From Cristatella mucedo (taxonomy: Eukaryota; Bryozoa; Phylactolaemata; Cristatellidae), in contig WPIO01000009.1 of assembly GCA_009760855.2 (NCBI GenBank), forward strand, positions 2,726,501 through 2,790,500: a stretch of 64,000 bases of DNA, written 5' to 3'. The notes under the pieces were generated by a model. The model was not told the origin of the DNA and did no database searches. It saw only the letters and a program-made list of their open reading frames with translations. The first letter of the stretch is position 1. Every line of letters begins with the position of its first letter. Below are positions 1-32,721 of the stretch, piece by piece. The position numbers were made by a program, and so were the translations under genes.

Positions 1-470
1 ATGCACAAATGAGCGGCTGAGCGCACAAGGCCAGCCATGGTTTGGCTCTGCTGAACCGCTTCACCTGTTTCAGCCTCCTCATACCCTCAGATCCTCTTGG
101 GACAAGAAATTGTTCCATTCCTATTTTTAAAGACCGTTGGTGACAGAAGCTTATGCTTTGCAGGTCCTAGACTTCGGAACCAACTTCTTCAATTCTTACA
201 CAACATCTATTCTCCTGCTGCCGACTGTGGCACATCCTTTCCAGCCACCCGGAGCTGCAACTTCCATGCTACTCATTACCTCGACTGCCTTACTGACTCA
301 GCTATGCTTCTCACTTTCTCTTCGTTGCAAGGAATGGAGTCTGTTCGCTACCTACAGTATGCATATCAAAAGTAGCTCAAGCTTTGAGTGCAAAATGGAA
401 AACTCGTCTGCGTAATACCCACTTGGTCCTTGTGACTTTGTGGAGTTGCATACAGAGATTCATTAAATAG
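1..470 (+). mobile_element. LINE-B (CR1-like) 3' end fragment
   Basis: The same sequence, with the same order of landmarks, recurs at 7876-8206 and 34140-34880 on the plus strand and at 10190-10740 on the minus strand. Translation gives degenerate pieces of the RT C-terminal region followed by a 3' UTR ending near a cagagattcattaaa motif. Stops and frameshifts break it. It is probably in a KAT5 intron or in KAT5 downstream sequence. Confidence 0.6.
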
Positions 471-479
471 AGTGAAGCA

Positions 480-1340
480 ACGTTTGCATTCGTCCTCTGC
501 TTCAAACGCGTACTCAGCCGATGGTACCGATCACGTGGGCAGGACGAGTGAATGCAAAGAGACTCGAGCCTAGAAAAAGGGCATCTGCAGGGAAGAATAG
601 GAGAAAAAGCATGTCTCCAACTTGCGACCGAGAGTTGGGAGTGCAAGATGTCCACACGATGGATGCCCTGAGCGATGGACGGCTGCAGACGCTTTGCTCA
701 TATATATTCACGCACATGTCAGTGGCAGGCACGGACACTTTGGAAACAGCTCCAGTTCCGATCTCGGGTCAGTCGGCAGGTACGGTTTATGCGAGGAATT
801 GTATACGGCAATTCCCGAACTAAATAAAGCAAGCAGGCGCGCGAATGAGAATAAAGGCTGGGCAGGCAGCCACGAGATCAACAGCAAGGTCTGCCAACAG
901 CATGCACATCCGGACGCAGCAGCAGAACCTTGCATTATCATCGTTAGGGGAAAAGGTGCAGCCAGCAAGCGTGCTCACGTTAAGCGGTGATGGCGTGGCA
1001 AAAGCATCCATAGAGGCAGCTGCCACCAGCTTAGACGTTTGTTTCTGCTAAAGACAGAGAGTACACACATAAGGTCCAACCACGTTAGCAAGAAGAATGG
1101 TACGGCAAAGCCGGCACGAGCCGAAAAGCGTACAGACCTGAAGACATCCAGGTGCGCCAGGCAGACCCTACAAATGCGAAGATGTGGCTTCAGCAACGAC
1201 GGCAAACGACGATAGAGCGCCTGTCGGCCACAAACGACGCGCTGCAAACCAAACGCACACGCTGGAGCACTGGTTGGCATAGTGGCGACGATGCCTACAA
1301 TGGCCAGCAGACCCAAAAAAGTTTTTATTCTGATATTTAA
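480..1340. other. Moderately GC-rich segment without a recognised gene
   Basis: Open frames exist on both strands but match no family I recognise. The only structured signal is a small splice-bounded frame on the minus strand (979-1047), listed separately. It probably lies inside a KAT5 intron. Confidence 0.3.
979..1047 (-). CDS. KAT5: Candidate KAT5 linker exon (weak)
   Basis: On the minus strand a tctttag acceptor precedes a 69-bp open frame (23 codons, phase 0 in and out) that ends at AAC followed by a gtgagc donor. Phase 0 fits the phase-0 end of the last firm KAT5 exon at 4426. The residues (Lys/Ala/Ser/Pro rich) would suit the poorly conserved linker between chromo-barrel and MYST domains. 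There is no diagnostic motif, so this could be chance. Confidence 0.25.
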
Positions 1341-1512
1341 AAGGTTATTGCAACGTGCTGTAATTATCTGCAGTATATAAAAATAAGCTTATCTTGTAAA
1401 GGCAATCAACTAGATAGTCTTGGGCATGCAGGTTTGGGCATGCAGGTTTGGACAGCGGGAGGCTAGGAAAATGAGGTTGATTCAAGGCATCGTAAAATGG
1501 GGGAATCAACCA

Positions 1513-1825
1513 TTTTTAACTGATTTTTAAGTGCCAAAGAAGCTTTATCTCGTTAGTTTTATGCACTGGCGGCAATCTTCTCTTGCACTCATTCACTTGC
1601 TGACGTCTGCCAGAAGGACAGCTTCTCCTCCCCCCTCCCCCAGTATCTGCTGCACTGGTTTGGCCCAGTTTTTAACTGATTTTTAAGTGCCAAAGAAGCT
1701 TTATCTCGTTAGTTTTATGCACTGGCGGCAATCTTCTCTTGCACTCATTCACTTGCTGACGTCTGCCAGAAGGACAGCTTCTCCTCCCCCCTCCCCCAGT
1801 ATCTGCTGCACTGGTTTGGCCCAGT
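1513..1825. repeat. 156-bp perfect tandem duplication
   Basis: Two copies with period 156 (1513-1668 and 1669-1824) appear identical by eye. The unit ends in the first bases of SINE-B (ctggtttggcccagt), and the complete SINE-B head follows the second copy. This suggests a duplication that ran into the SINE. Confidence 0.85.
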
Positions 1826-1957
1826 GATAAAGGTGCTTGCCCCGACCAAGGTCTGGCTGAGGTCGTGGGCTCGAGCCCCGTGGCATATGTGAAGCGCCTG
1901 AATAGAGATTAAGTTCTCTTTGGGCGCTATAGAAATGAATTATATTATTATATTATC
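1806..1957 (+). mobile_element. SINE-B copy (tRNA-derived, L2-like tail)
   Basis: A tRNA-like head has an A-box-like tggcccagtgataaagg and a B-box-like gggctcgagcccc. It is followed by a tail gaagcgcctgaatagag...ttctctttgggcgctata and an AT-rich end. The same head and tail occur at 27743, 32722, 48381 and, inverted, 63216. Confidence 0.8.
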
Positions 1958-2111
1958 TGAGCGACAGTCGTGCCTAACTGCACGAGATGTGCCCTCCTGA
2001 GGACTTTCAGTGAAACCGACAAGAACATTCACAACTCTACGTTTTACACCGAAGGCAATTCAATGGCTACAAATATAAAAAGTTGACCTAACGATGCCCA
2101 TATCTTTCATG

Positions 2112-2177
<66 letters not shown>
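2112..2177. repeat. (CT)n microsatellite
   Basis: An uninterrupted CT dinucleotide tract follows a short C run. Confidence 0.95.
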
Positions 2178-2179
<2 letters not shown>

Positions 2180-2180
<1 letters not shown>

Positions 2181-3010
2181 GTCTGCCTGTCTCTACTTTG
2201 TCTCTTTCTGTCTGCCTCTATCTCCCTGTCACTATGCAGACGGTCATATATGCACTAAGGTAAGGCTTTCGGACAAAGCATAGCATCCTAACCACAAAAC
2301 CGCACAGCTCCCTGGGGCAGAAATTTACCATGCACCCAAGTGTATATCGAGGTATATACTTAGGCAAAAAAAAATCTATGCACTATGAGATAGATACAGT
2401 ATCCCAAATACCGAAGTGTTCTCTTAACTCCAGACCACCGCACAACCTAATGCCCTGAAAAGGTACAGATCGGATAAAGCATAAGCAACTCGGTTGCAAA
2501 TGGTGCACACCAACGCCTCAGCTTGGTAAAAGTTGTAACCGAAACCACAAAAAACCGTGTCTGCTTGGCAGCTTCAAATGCCTCATGACGGGCTAGGACT
2601 TCTTTGTAGCATCATCGTAGGCTGTGCAACATGACATCCCTTGAAAAACTACATCTCTATGGCTGTCTTGGGTATTTCTCCAAAACGAGTCAACTTTAAA
2701 ACATCTGACTTTGGCGCATGCAAAGCCACCTGCAAGATATGATTCATAAGGATACAAGATAGCAATGAAACCTGCGTTAACAAAATGGCCATATGCACAA
2801 TCCGGTTCACGAAGAATTAAAAAACCCTTTGGAACTATTACCACAGCCTCCTTTAAATAATAAAGAGAAAAGACCGAAAGGATTATTTTAAAAGATCATA
2901 ATGCGATGCACGAAGTTCGGATAAACTTGCAGCTTCTGGACTAGTATCCTAAAGGCCATGCAATTCACAAGGACCCACCAAATGCTCAAGGAAAAGTATG
3001 TGTTCATAGT
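2180..3010. other. Non-coding stretch, nothing recognised
   Basis: No recognised coding or repeat signal. An 83-codon minus-strand frame at 2593-2844 resembles no known family and lacks splice context. Confidence 0.4.
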
Positions 3011-3019
3011 CTTTTTAAA

Positions 3020-3800
3020 TGCCGTCAAGTAAGGAGTGGTATGACATCAGTCGGAAGCAAGCTCCAGGCCTTGGGAGCATACGAACTAAAGGCATGGTCT
3101 CCAAAGGATATGAGGTTGGATCGAGGCACAGATTTGAAACGACTTGAGACAAGCGGGTGTTACTATGCCTGATTAGGAATAGTTCTGATAGGTAGGCCGG
3201 AGAAAGAGAATAAAGAGACCTGTCAGTGTGTGACAAAATCTTGATGCCGATAGGCTGCTTGATTGTGAACCAGTGCACGTCGGCATGACGTAGTGTAAAG
3301 TGGCAACTGTGACGCTCAGGACAGACAAGCCTGCCTGCAGAGATTTACACACACACCCACTGCAAGCATCTGATTGCGCAGGCTGGAAGACCTGCAAGGA
3401 ACGAGTTACACAAGTCGAGACAGGAAGTCACAAATACATGGACCACCTTGGATGTGGTATCCCTGTCTAAGCAGACCGAATTTTTGAAATGCTATGCAAC
3501 TGAAAGTAGGCAGACTTGACAGTGGAGTTGATGTCGTCTAGAGAAAGGTCCGTTTAGAACAGAATGTCTAGATTGTGTACAGATGCTATTAAAGATATGC
3601 AGGTCGAGATCATTTAGAGGGTCAGGTTTTCCAATTTCTGAGTAACACTAGGTTTTGCCATGACTAATAAGTTGGTTTAATTGTCATTTAATCTGAGAAT
3701 GTTTGCAGCCATTAAACTGCAAATGTCAGCAATACATGCAGCACAGGAGCTGAGAGAGTTCGACGTGCTAAAAGGCTGGGAGGGATCAAAGCACAGGTAC
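3020..3800 (-). mobile_element. L2/CR1-like LINE fragment, RT C-terminal half
   Basis: Read on the minus strand, it aligns along its length with the better copy at 58978-60160. It carries the D-D-xx-S region, the FCNSLL-like and LQ-x-V-x-NSAAR-like blocks, and the GD-x-AF-x-x-YAPKAWN-like block near 3060-3110. Stops and small indels make it a decayed pseudogene. It lies in sequence downstream of KAT5 exon 4. Confidence 0.8.
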
Positions 3801-4400
3801 AGCTTGCGTGTCATCTATATAGAAATTAAAGCATAGTTTTCGAAAACAAATGAATGGCCAGCAAGGTATATCAATACGCTCAAACGCAAAAGTATTTACT
3901 AGGGTGAATAGGTACCACCACCAAGCCCCCGTGCCATCAGTTGATTGACTCATTCTTTGTCTCACAGCACTGAAAATATGTGAAAGGGGTGCTTTAGTAT
4001 TTTCTATTATCAAAACCAAGATTATACATGCCCTAATGGGTACTCAAATCAATAGTAGGTAGGACCATCCTTGTTCTTTATGACTTCCTGTATTCGTCAG
4101 GGCATTGACTCGGTCAGCTTTGGGCAAGCATCCCTAGTAATGCAGTCCCACAGCTGCTTAAGCCGACCAAATGCTGCTTGGATGGGGGAAGACGAGATGC
4201 CGTTCTCAGCTATAAATGAATGCTCCAGCCTGTCCCGCATCAGCATCACGGCTCCGAGAATCACGGCTACGAGAATACAGATAACGCATTTCCCCCCATT
4301 AAAACCCAGATACGACACACGACCAGCCATTGCCAGATCCTTTACGATTGCCCACTTCAGCGCAGCTGCCCAAAGCAGAGCACGGAGCAGACAAGGCGGC
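3801..4400. other. KAT5 intron sequence, nothing recognised
   Basis: This lies just past the exon 4 donor. Open frames of about 100-130 codons occur on both strands around 4071-4469, but none shows a known motif. Origin unresolved. Confidence 0.3.
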
Positions 4401-4425
4401 TTCAATGGGGGCGATGACGACTTAC

Positions 4426-4730
4426 GTTCTCATCTAACTTCTTCTTCCTTGGCCAGCCTCCTTTCTTGAGTGCTGCAGTCGCGAGCGCCGAGGGCGTAGC
4501 AGCAGCAGCAGCAACAGCTGGCAGCGATGGCGTCGGATGCATGCTTGGCGGCGGCTGTGGTGGCGCACTGTCGGCATTGCAGGGTGATGCCGGCCTCGAC
4601 ACGCTGCCGCCATTGCTCTCCTTTTCACCCTTGACAGGCGTTTTAACCGTCGGCACATCCTTGCGAGGTCCTTGAACCTCGCTGAGCTTCATGCGACTTT
4701 CGTCGACCCATTCGTCGAGACGCTTGTTGA
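4426..4730 (-). CDS. KAT5: KAT5 exon 4 (end of chromo-barrel and linker)
   Basis: Acceptor cttttcaag; 305 bp entering in phase 1 and leaving in phase 0 at GAGAAC, with a consensus gtaagt donor. It encodes residues 44-145: [14 protein letters not shown], then a Pro/Ala-rich linker ending in a basic WPRKKK stretch. Confidence 0.9.
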
Positions 4731-7700
4731 CTTGAAAAGAAGTGGGCACGCCAAAGAGCTTCACGAGGCTGCATGCTTCCTCGATAGCATGTGGGCGGAC
4801 GCGGCAAGTGGTCGGCGCACCAAGCACTCGCGCCACCGCTGACGGCAGCGCGCCCGTCTGCACAGCTCGGTAGTCGGACGCACGCAGAGCACACGGGAGC
4901 TCTCATTCGAAAGGGGAAAGAAGGAAAGGCTTGTTGCCATCGGTCTCATCCTACGACTGTGCTTGACCATCGGTGGAACACCGATGCTTTGACCATCGGC
5001 TGACCGAACCTCGGCTGGATTAGCTGAAACTACCGATCGTAGCTGCCCTGGCACCTGTTACACACCCTCCCCTACTTCCTGCATCCCGGCCACGAGTCAG
5101 CCAACTGGGTGACAGGGGAAGATACTCGAGCCAAGGTGACCATTAAATGAATAAAAGTAAACAGGGTGGGCACGTCACCAGAGTTAATTGAGCCCGACTG
5201 GGCTTTGAATGGCCCGACTGGGTCATTCAAAGCTGGGCCATTCAAAGCTGCATTGACCCATAAGGCTTACAAGCAGCAACACGAGAGACGGTGGGTTGAT
5301 GATAGGGCACAAACACCACATCTAACAAGAACTGCTAGCACTTAAAACAGCTCAGACGCCACTCATTGGGCTGGAATTTCGAGCTGAGTACCCGCTCGTT
5401 AGGTATTTCTAGCATTGTCTCGAACCGTCACTGTGAATCTCTTTAACTTAGTGGTCGTCAGGCCTATTATAACTCCATAAAGGCCAGACTTAAGGGTCGC
5501 TTAATGTGCAATAAACCTCTGGTTTATTATGCAATAAACCTCTGGTTTACCAACCTTATTTCTGAAAATGGTCACGACCTGCATGCCTTAACTGAAACTT
5601 GGCTAAAATCGATAAACTGCTCGACAATTAAAGATGCTACCCCAACTAGTTTCTCATTCTTTCACACGCCTAGATCAATCAAAACTGAAGGTGGAGTTGC
5701 TGCTATCGTGCGCTCAAAATTCAACTTCAAGCCATTTGCCGTACCCCCGAAGCAGTCTTTTGAATCAATTGTCTTGGTCTCATTCGAAAACAAGCTACCA
5801 ATGGTGGCAGTAGTCTATCGCCCACCAGGTACCGAATCCTCCTTTATCTCAGATTTCTCCGATCTAGTTTTGATTCTGTGTGCAAGAAATCGATCCTTCC
5901 TCGTTATGGGTGATTTCAAAGTTCACTTTGATAACTTATCTGACGCCTTCAGCACTGAATTTCGAGCATTGACTGACTCATTGTTTCTTGTGGCTCTGAC
6001 TAGAAAATTTGCTGCCATCCATGTGCGGATGTCATCAATACATGCAGCAAGTGAGTTGAGAGAATTCGAGGTGCTCGAAGGCTGGGAGGGATAAAAAAAA
6101 AGTAAAGGTACAACTGGGTATCATCTGCATAGAAGTGAAAGCCTAGATTGTGCTTGGCAATCACATCAGCAAGAGGGAGAGTATAAACCGTAAAAAGAAC
6201 CGGACCTATCACGGTGCCCTGAGGTACCCCATATTTCAAAAGTTCCTCGGATGATCTTTGTCTAATCACGTCAATACTCTGGAGTCTCCCACTGAGATAA
6301 TATCTGAACCATTGCAGAGCAGTGCTAGTGATGCCAAGGCGAGATAAGAGGCACTCTAGAAGAACTTTGTGATGGATAGTATCAAAAGCTGCCGAAAGAT
6401 AAAGCGAAACAAGCAGAGAGACTCTACCCATTTCTACATTCCTAAGTAGGTCGTTGTACACCCAAAGCAATGCTGACTCTGGAGTGATTAGCTCTAAAGG
6501 CAGACTGGAACTTACAAGCAAGATTCGACGTTTCAATATATGAGCTGCTACATTATACCTATCGTGATTGAGGTTAGTGTTGCCGAGAGGCGCCACGATC
6601 CAATGTTTTGGGTTTAGAGACATAATGAAAACCATTTTAACTTTTGAAACTTTGAACTATATACATTGCAGAACGACTTTAAAGCCATTATCACAAATAC
6701 TATGTGTGCACACAAACTTTATGGAGCCCTTGTTACAAGTTATGCATAAGAAGAATGCAGCACCAATAACGAGCAGATGACCACCCTACATAATACCCCA
6801 TGTGGTCTCACCTGTATGGCCCATAAACGGAAGTCAATGCTGCTTTGCTAACCGGAGCTGACTAGTGGGAAGACAGGCAGCACAATTTACATATAAGGTT
6901 GTGAATGACACAATGCACTCTCACTGTTAAAATTTAAAATGGGCTCAATTTTAAAAGTACTCCAACAAACGAAAATCATTGCTGATTAACTAGCCACCAA
7001 TGACCGATGGAAGGAGAGACCATTAAAACATTAATGAAAATGGCAAATGCACTCAGATTTTCATTGGAAAAAGGCAGCGCGTGAGAAATCACCAAAGTGA
7101 GAAAGCAATAAACTTTTGATAACTATAGATCCAAAACAAGAATGACCAAAGCGCTTAAAATATATGTGAAAGCACCATTGACAAAGATGAGTAAAAAGCA
7201 ACAGATAAAGCCCCTAGGCGTCGTACTTCCAAAACTCAACAAAAAGACGATGTTCATCCGAATCGACATTAGCAAGACTTCCAGTGGCATTTTCAGGGAC
7301 CTTTTCGTGTACACTGGCTAGTCATTTAATATTCTTGAAAAGTATACACTGCAGAAATGGAACGCAAGTCTTTTTGCACACTGTTATTGGATTCTAGATG
7401 TGAGCGTCATAGCTTCTACATAACATGCATGCTACTAAACAACCAGATTCTACGATGCTGGGAGCCACAGAGATTTATTTAGATGGGGCATGCGATCACC
7501 TTTGTCGTCGGCTATGGCAAGCCCCACAGATTGGCATTATTGCCCAACAACGACATGCCGAAGATGCTATATCACAACATTGCTACTAGCCCATCGATGT
7601 CACGCTTCATCCCTTGTCGAGCTTCGCCAGCGTTGACTAAGAGGCGCCCTATATCTTGTTTGATAGTGACAGCCCCGCACACCATCCATCAGCAGACCAC

Positions 7701-8214
7701 AGTATTAGCGGCCCCAGGGTGGGCACCTACTGGGCAGTCACTATCAATCTAGAAATAATGAATGCCACTGCAGATCGGAGTGTCATGAATTTTTTTGCTA
7801 TCTTAACTACTTCCATCACTATTCATTGTAATGAAGGAGCACTGAAATTATAATCTACTTTGCTGTGATTTTCCCATAAAGACCGCTGGCGACTAAGCTT
7901 TTGCTCTATGGGTCGTAGACTGCTGAACTCACTTCCACAGTTCATCCCCGACAAAAAATATTTTCCTGATTTCAAACCTAGCACATCCTTCTCAGCCGTC
8001 CTGCACTGATGCTGTCATGCTACTAGCTTCTTCGACTGTCCTCCGGATTCAGCTTAGCACATCACTTTCTCTCTGTTACATAAGATGAAGTGGGTTGGCT
8101 ATCCTTTGTGAACCGAAAGCCACTTAGGCTAATGCTACAGAAAAATCTCCAGCGTAACATACACTTAGTCTGTGTGGCTTTAAGGAGTTACAGACGGAGA
8201 TAGATACATATATG

Positions 8215-8271
<57 letters not shown>

Positions 8272-8749
8272 ACACTCGCACGCAAGCACACACTCGCACG
8301 CAAGCACACACTCGCACGCAAGCACACACTCGCACGCAAGCACACACTCGCACGCAAGCACACACTCGCACGCAAGCACACACTCGCACGCAAGCACACG
8401 CACATACACATGGGTGGTATATTATTTGTCGGAAAACTTGTATTACTTACACTCCTCGTAATGAATGTAGTAGCTGTTCCTCCCTTTGAAGACCCTCTTG
8501 CTAATTATCTCAGCCAGATCTGCAATATAACGATAAAAAGGCTTCTTAAATTGCAACTAAACACGCTGGTAACGAGTTGCCCAATATCCAGATCTGAACA
8601 TGAATGTAGGCAACTCACGGTAATCATCTCCGTACTTTACTGGAACACGGTATCCCTCCTGAAGTTCAACCTACAGAAGGCAGAGGTTGTTTAAATTTCA
8701 AAAGCATTAACAGACCCAGCCGCTAGCGTAAGTAACTCACCGATTCCAT
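4426..8749 (-). CDS. KAT5: KAT5/Tip60-like histone acetyltransferase, N-terminal part
   Basis: KAT5 is the catalytic subunit of the nuclear NuA4/TIP60 complex. It acetylates histones H4 and H2A and other proteins using acetyl-CoA. Four minus-strand exons join in frame: 8741-8749, 8619-8670, 8451-8519 and 4426-4730, giving 145 residues. Residues 4-60 form a chromo-barrel: EGYRVPV, then LAEII, YYIHYEE and FNKRLDEWV. The Phe of FNKRLDEWV is rebuilt exactly across the exon 3/4 junction. A basic, Pro/Ala-rich linker with KTPVK and RPASP follows, as in Tip60. I chose this start because it is the first Met after an in-frame stop. MOF/KAT8 is the main alternative, but the linker favours KAT5. The MYST catalytic domain is not visible and should lie beyond the left edge. 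Confidence 0.85.
5504..5996 (+). mobile_element. L2/CR1-like LINE, APE endonuclease domain fragment
   Basis: The frame encodes the N-terminal apurinic-type endonuclease of a CR1/L2-clade LINE, which nicks target DNA. Visible blocks are LTETWL near the start, [16 protein letters not shown] and MGDFKVHFD (usually GDFNIH, so this copy is altered). The frame starts in a short direct repeat (two copies of tgcaataaacctctggttta at 5505-5550) and stops abruptly at the junction with a minus-strand RT segment. Confidence 0.85.
5997..6640 (-). mobile_element. L2/CR1-like LINE, reverse transcriptase fragment
   Basis: A 211-codon minus-strand frame carries RT palm motifs: [22 protein letters not shown] and the catalytic FYADDTQLY box. 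It is truncated where the intact family continues [12 protein letters not shown]. It abuts the plus-strand endonuclease fragment, so the two are inverted relative to each other. Its RT box is the best preserved in the window. Confidence 0.88.
7876..8206 (+). mobile_element. LINE-B 3' end fragment
   Basis: Homologous by eye to 100-470 and 34230-34880, including a ctttaaggagttacagacgg-like end. The (CA)n tract starts directly after it, which suggests the microsatellite grew from the element's 3' terminus. Confidence 0.6.
8217..8266. repeat. (CA)n microsatellite
   Basis: About 25 CA units leading into the 18-bp minisatellite. Confidence 0.95.
8269..8394. repeat. 18-bp minisatellite, 7 units
   Basis: Seven apparently identical units of cacacactcgcacgcaag. 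Because 18 is a multiple of 3, all frames stay open and give false repetitive ORFs on both strands. It lies in KAT5 intron 3, 56 bp downstream of the exon 3 donor in KAT5 orientation. Confidence 0.95.
8451..8519 (-). CDS. KAT5: KAT5 exon 3 (chromo-barrel core)
   Basis: Acceptor ttatattgcag; 69 bp, phase 1 to phase 1; donor gtaagt. It encodes [20 protein letters not shown] and EE, matching the Tip60 pattern PLAEI...FYVHY. Confidence 0.9.
8619..8670 (-). CDS. KAT5: KAT5 exon 2 (start of chromo-barrel)
   Basis: Acceptor ccttctgtag; 52 bp, phase 0 to phase 1; donor gtgagt. It encodes [17 protein letters not shown], equivalent to IEGCRLPV of vertebrate Tip60. Confidence 0.88.
8741..8749 (-). CDS. 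KAT5: KAT5 exon 1 coding part (start codon)
   Basis: ATGGAATCG followed by a gtgagt donor, phase 0. The upstream frame is open with no Met back to an in-frame TAA, so this Met is the natural start. The 5' UTR should extend right toward POLR3F. Confidence 0.75.
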
Positions 8750-8999
8750 GTCAGCTTCCTTAGCAGCCGCAGCGGGCCAAAGGCCGAAAGCTCGTGTGCA
8801 GGAGTAATAGCACCCAGCCAGTTTAGTTTATTCAATAGATAACTAAGCAATTACATGTAAAATATTATTTTATTATTGTAATATTTATTTTATATTTAAA
8901 AAATATACAAAGATTATAACCTAAAAATATATTTCATAGTATCTTTAGTATAATACTGTGTAGAATTGCTTAGGTACAAACTTGTGTGTTGCCGACGAC
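8750..8999. promoter_or_regulatory. Shared head-to-head promoter region of KAT5 and POLR3F
   Basis: Only 250 bp separate the two divergent start codons, so both 5' UTRs and core promoters must fit here. The KAT5 side (8750-8800) has some GC; the centre (about 8830-8960) is strongly AT-rich. I cannot assign a specific element: several TATA-like strings occur, as expected from the base composition. Confidence 0.65.
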
Positions 9000-31548
<22,549 letters not shown>

Positions 31549-32040
31549 GGCATTCCGGCGCCACTGGCCTCAGCTGACGTCTTGGCGACTTTCCTTCTCG
31601 TATGAGTATGCTCGACGCCGAGCTGTCCAAGCCTAGTCAGGGTGAGTCGGCAAGAGCTGATGAAGGAGTGCGAGCCTACTGGCTGCAACATGCATGCCCC
31701 TTTAACTCGGGCAACCCTCAGCATTTTAGGTAGCAGCCAATTTTGAGACTGGTGCTCCAAGTGACCCACCGACGGATGCGGCTTGCTATGCTGACCGTAT
31801 GCCACCGGTCGTCTACTTCCGACGAATTGCCGATTGGTTTCTAGTATGTAAGGGCTTCTAGCCCTGCCCCGTGTCATAGCCTATGTGTTTTAACGTGCAT
31901 TGCCAAACAGTTTTAGAATTGTGGAGTAGTCGTACTGTGTCTAGCATGGGCAGCATTGCTACCGTTGTTGGCGTCACTTGCCGTAGAGGCATATTTTTGG
32001 AAATTGCAGCAGGCTTAGTTACATGAGCCATTAAAGAAAT
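31549..32040 (+). other. POLR3F 3' UTR / downstream sequence
   Basis: No other gene seen. No AATAAA lies before the next SINE. The first candidates are at 32124 (inside antisense SINE-A) and 32368. Confidence 0.4.
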
Positions 32041-32220
32041 AGTAGCTGATTTAACTGCCTCTTTTGTAAGCGACAGAAGAGCCTTTATCACCTTTAGATC
32101 CTTTTAACACCGCTTGCAGCAGCAATAAAGGATCGTTCACCGCAAGATTTGAAACTGCGACCTCGGGACCGAGGTCATGAAAAGTAACCGTCTTACGTAG
32201 TGTGCCATCACGGCTCACCG
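32041..32220 (-). mobile_element. SINE-A
   Basis: Minus-strand SINE-A with the ggtgagccgtgatggcacac head and the gacctcggtcccgaggtcgc region. It has a short insertion near 32085-32105. Confidence 0.82.
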
Positions 32221-32367
32221 GCATTATCCACGTCATGGTCTGGCGTTTCACTGCTGGCAAGTTTAGCCTACCTGTAAGTAGCTGGCAGGTACGAAAAATC
32301 TTTTTTCACATCAGGCAGCTGCCGGATAGCCCGACTCGATGAAGCTGCAGGCAGCCAATTGGAGACG

Positions 32368-32373
32368 AATAAA
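32368..32373 (+). promoter_or_regulatory. Candidate POLR3F polyadenylation signal
   Basis: AATAAA 820 bp past the stop codon. An earlier AATAAA at 32124-32129 lies inside the SINE-A copy. Either could be used. Confidence 0.25.
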
Positions 32374-32659
32374 TGTGCAAGCAGTCAGGTCGGGTGCAGG
32401 ACTCGTTGAGAGACAGTTCTGATAGTCACACGTGGCAAAGTGTTAAATAGCTCCTGCTATTCAGCCTCGAGCTGCTCCCAGGCTGGTCTGGCATCGTTTG
32501 GCAATGTTCCAGCTCAAGCGCCTGGTGCCCACAGATGGGCGAAGCATAGATTAACCTGACAAGTCGTCGGAGCTGGACCACATAGATGATGAAGCGAAAT
32601 TTTCTTAACATTTTATAGCAAGAGACCGAAAAAGAGACGAGAGACAGGTGGGAGAGAAA

Positions 32660-32702
32660 GATGGAGAGATAGAGAGAGATAGAGAGAGAGAGTGAGAGAT
32701 TG
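32660..32702. repeat. (GA)n-rich tract
   Basis: Interrupted gagagatagagagag tract just before SINE-B. Confidence 0.8.
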
Positions 32703-32721
32703 TGAGGCATGTGGTTTCCAG

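Larger units (their letters stand above)
4731..8450 (-). other. KAT5: KAT5 intron 3 (3.7 kb, repeat-filled)
   Basis: It holds L2 LINE pieces in opposite orientations (5504-6640), a LINE-B 3' end (7876-8206), a CA tract and an 18-bp minisatellite that ends 56 bp from the exon 3 donor. Between 6640 and 7870, and between 4860 and 5500, I see nothing recognisable. Confidence 0.8.

Noticed and set aside
622-990. 122-codon plus-strand frame as a gene
   Set aside because: No family similarity seen, and the opposite strand and other frames are equally open, which points to composition effects.
4402-4863. A single 153-codon minus-strand protein starting at 4863
   Set aside because: The first 44 codons are intron: a cttttcaag acceptor at 4731 starts the conserved block, and exons 1-3 were found at 8451-8749.
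7123-7314. Hydrophobic minus-strand frame resembling membrane segments
   Set aside because: 63 codons with no splice or family support inside KAT5 intron 3.
8269-8394. CRISPR-like array
   Set aside because: The repeats are directly adjacent with no spacers, and the host is an animal.
8124-8411. Repetitive Cys/Val and His/Thr ORFs
   Set aside because: They are translations of a CA tract and an 18-bp minisatellite, open because the unit is a multiple of 3. The same applies to frames at 57434-57911 and 63427-63923.
4426-8749. MOF/KAT8 instead of KAT5
   Set aside because: The chromo-barrel suits both, but EGYRVPV with LAEII, plus the KTPVK...RPASP linker, match Tip60; MOF has a different linker.
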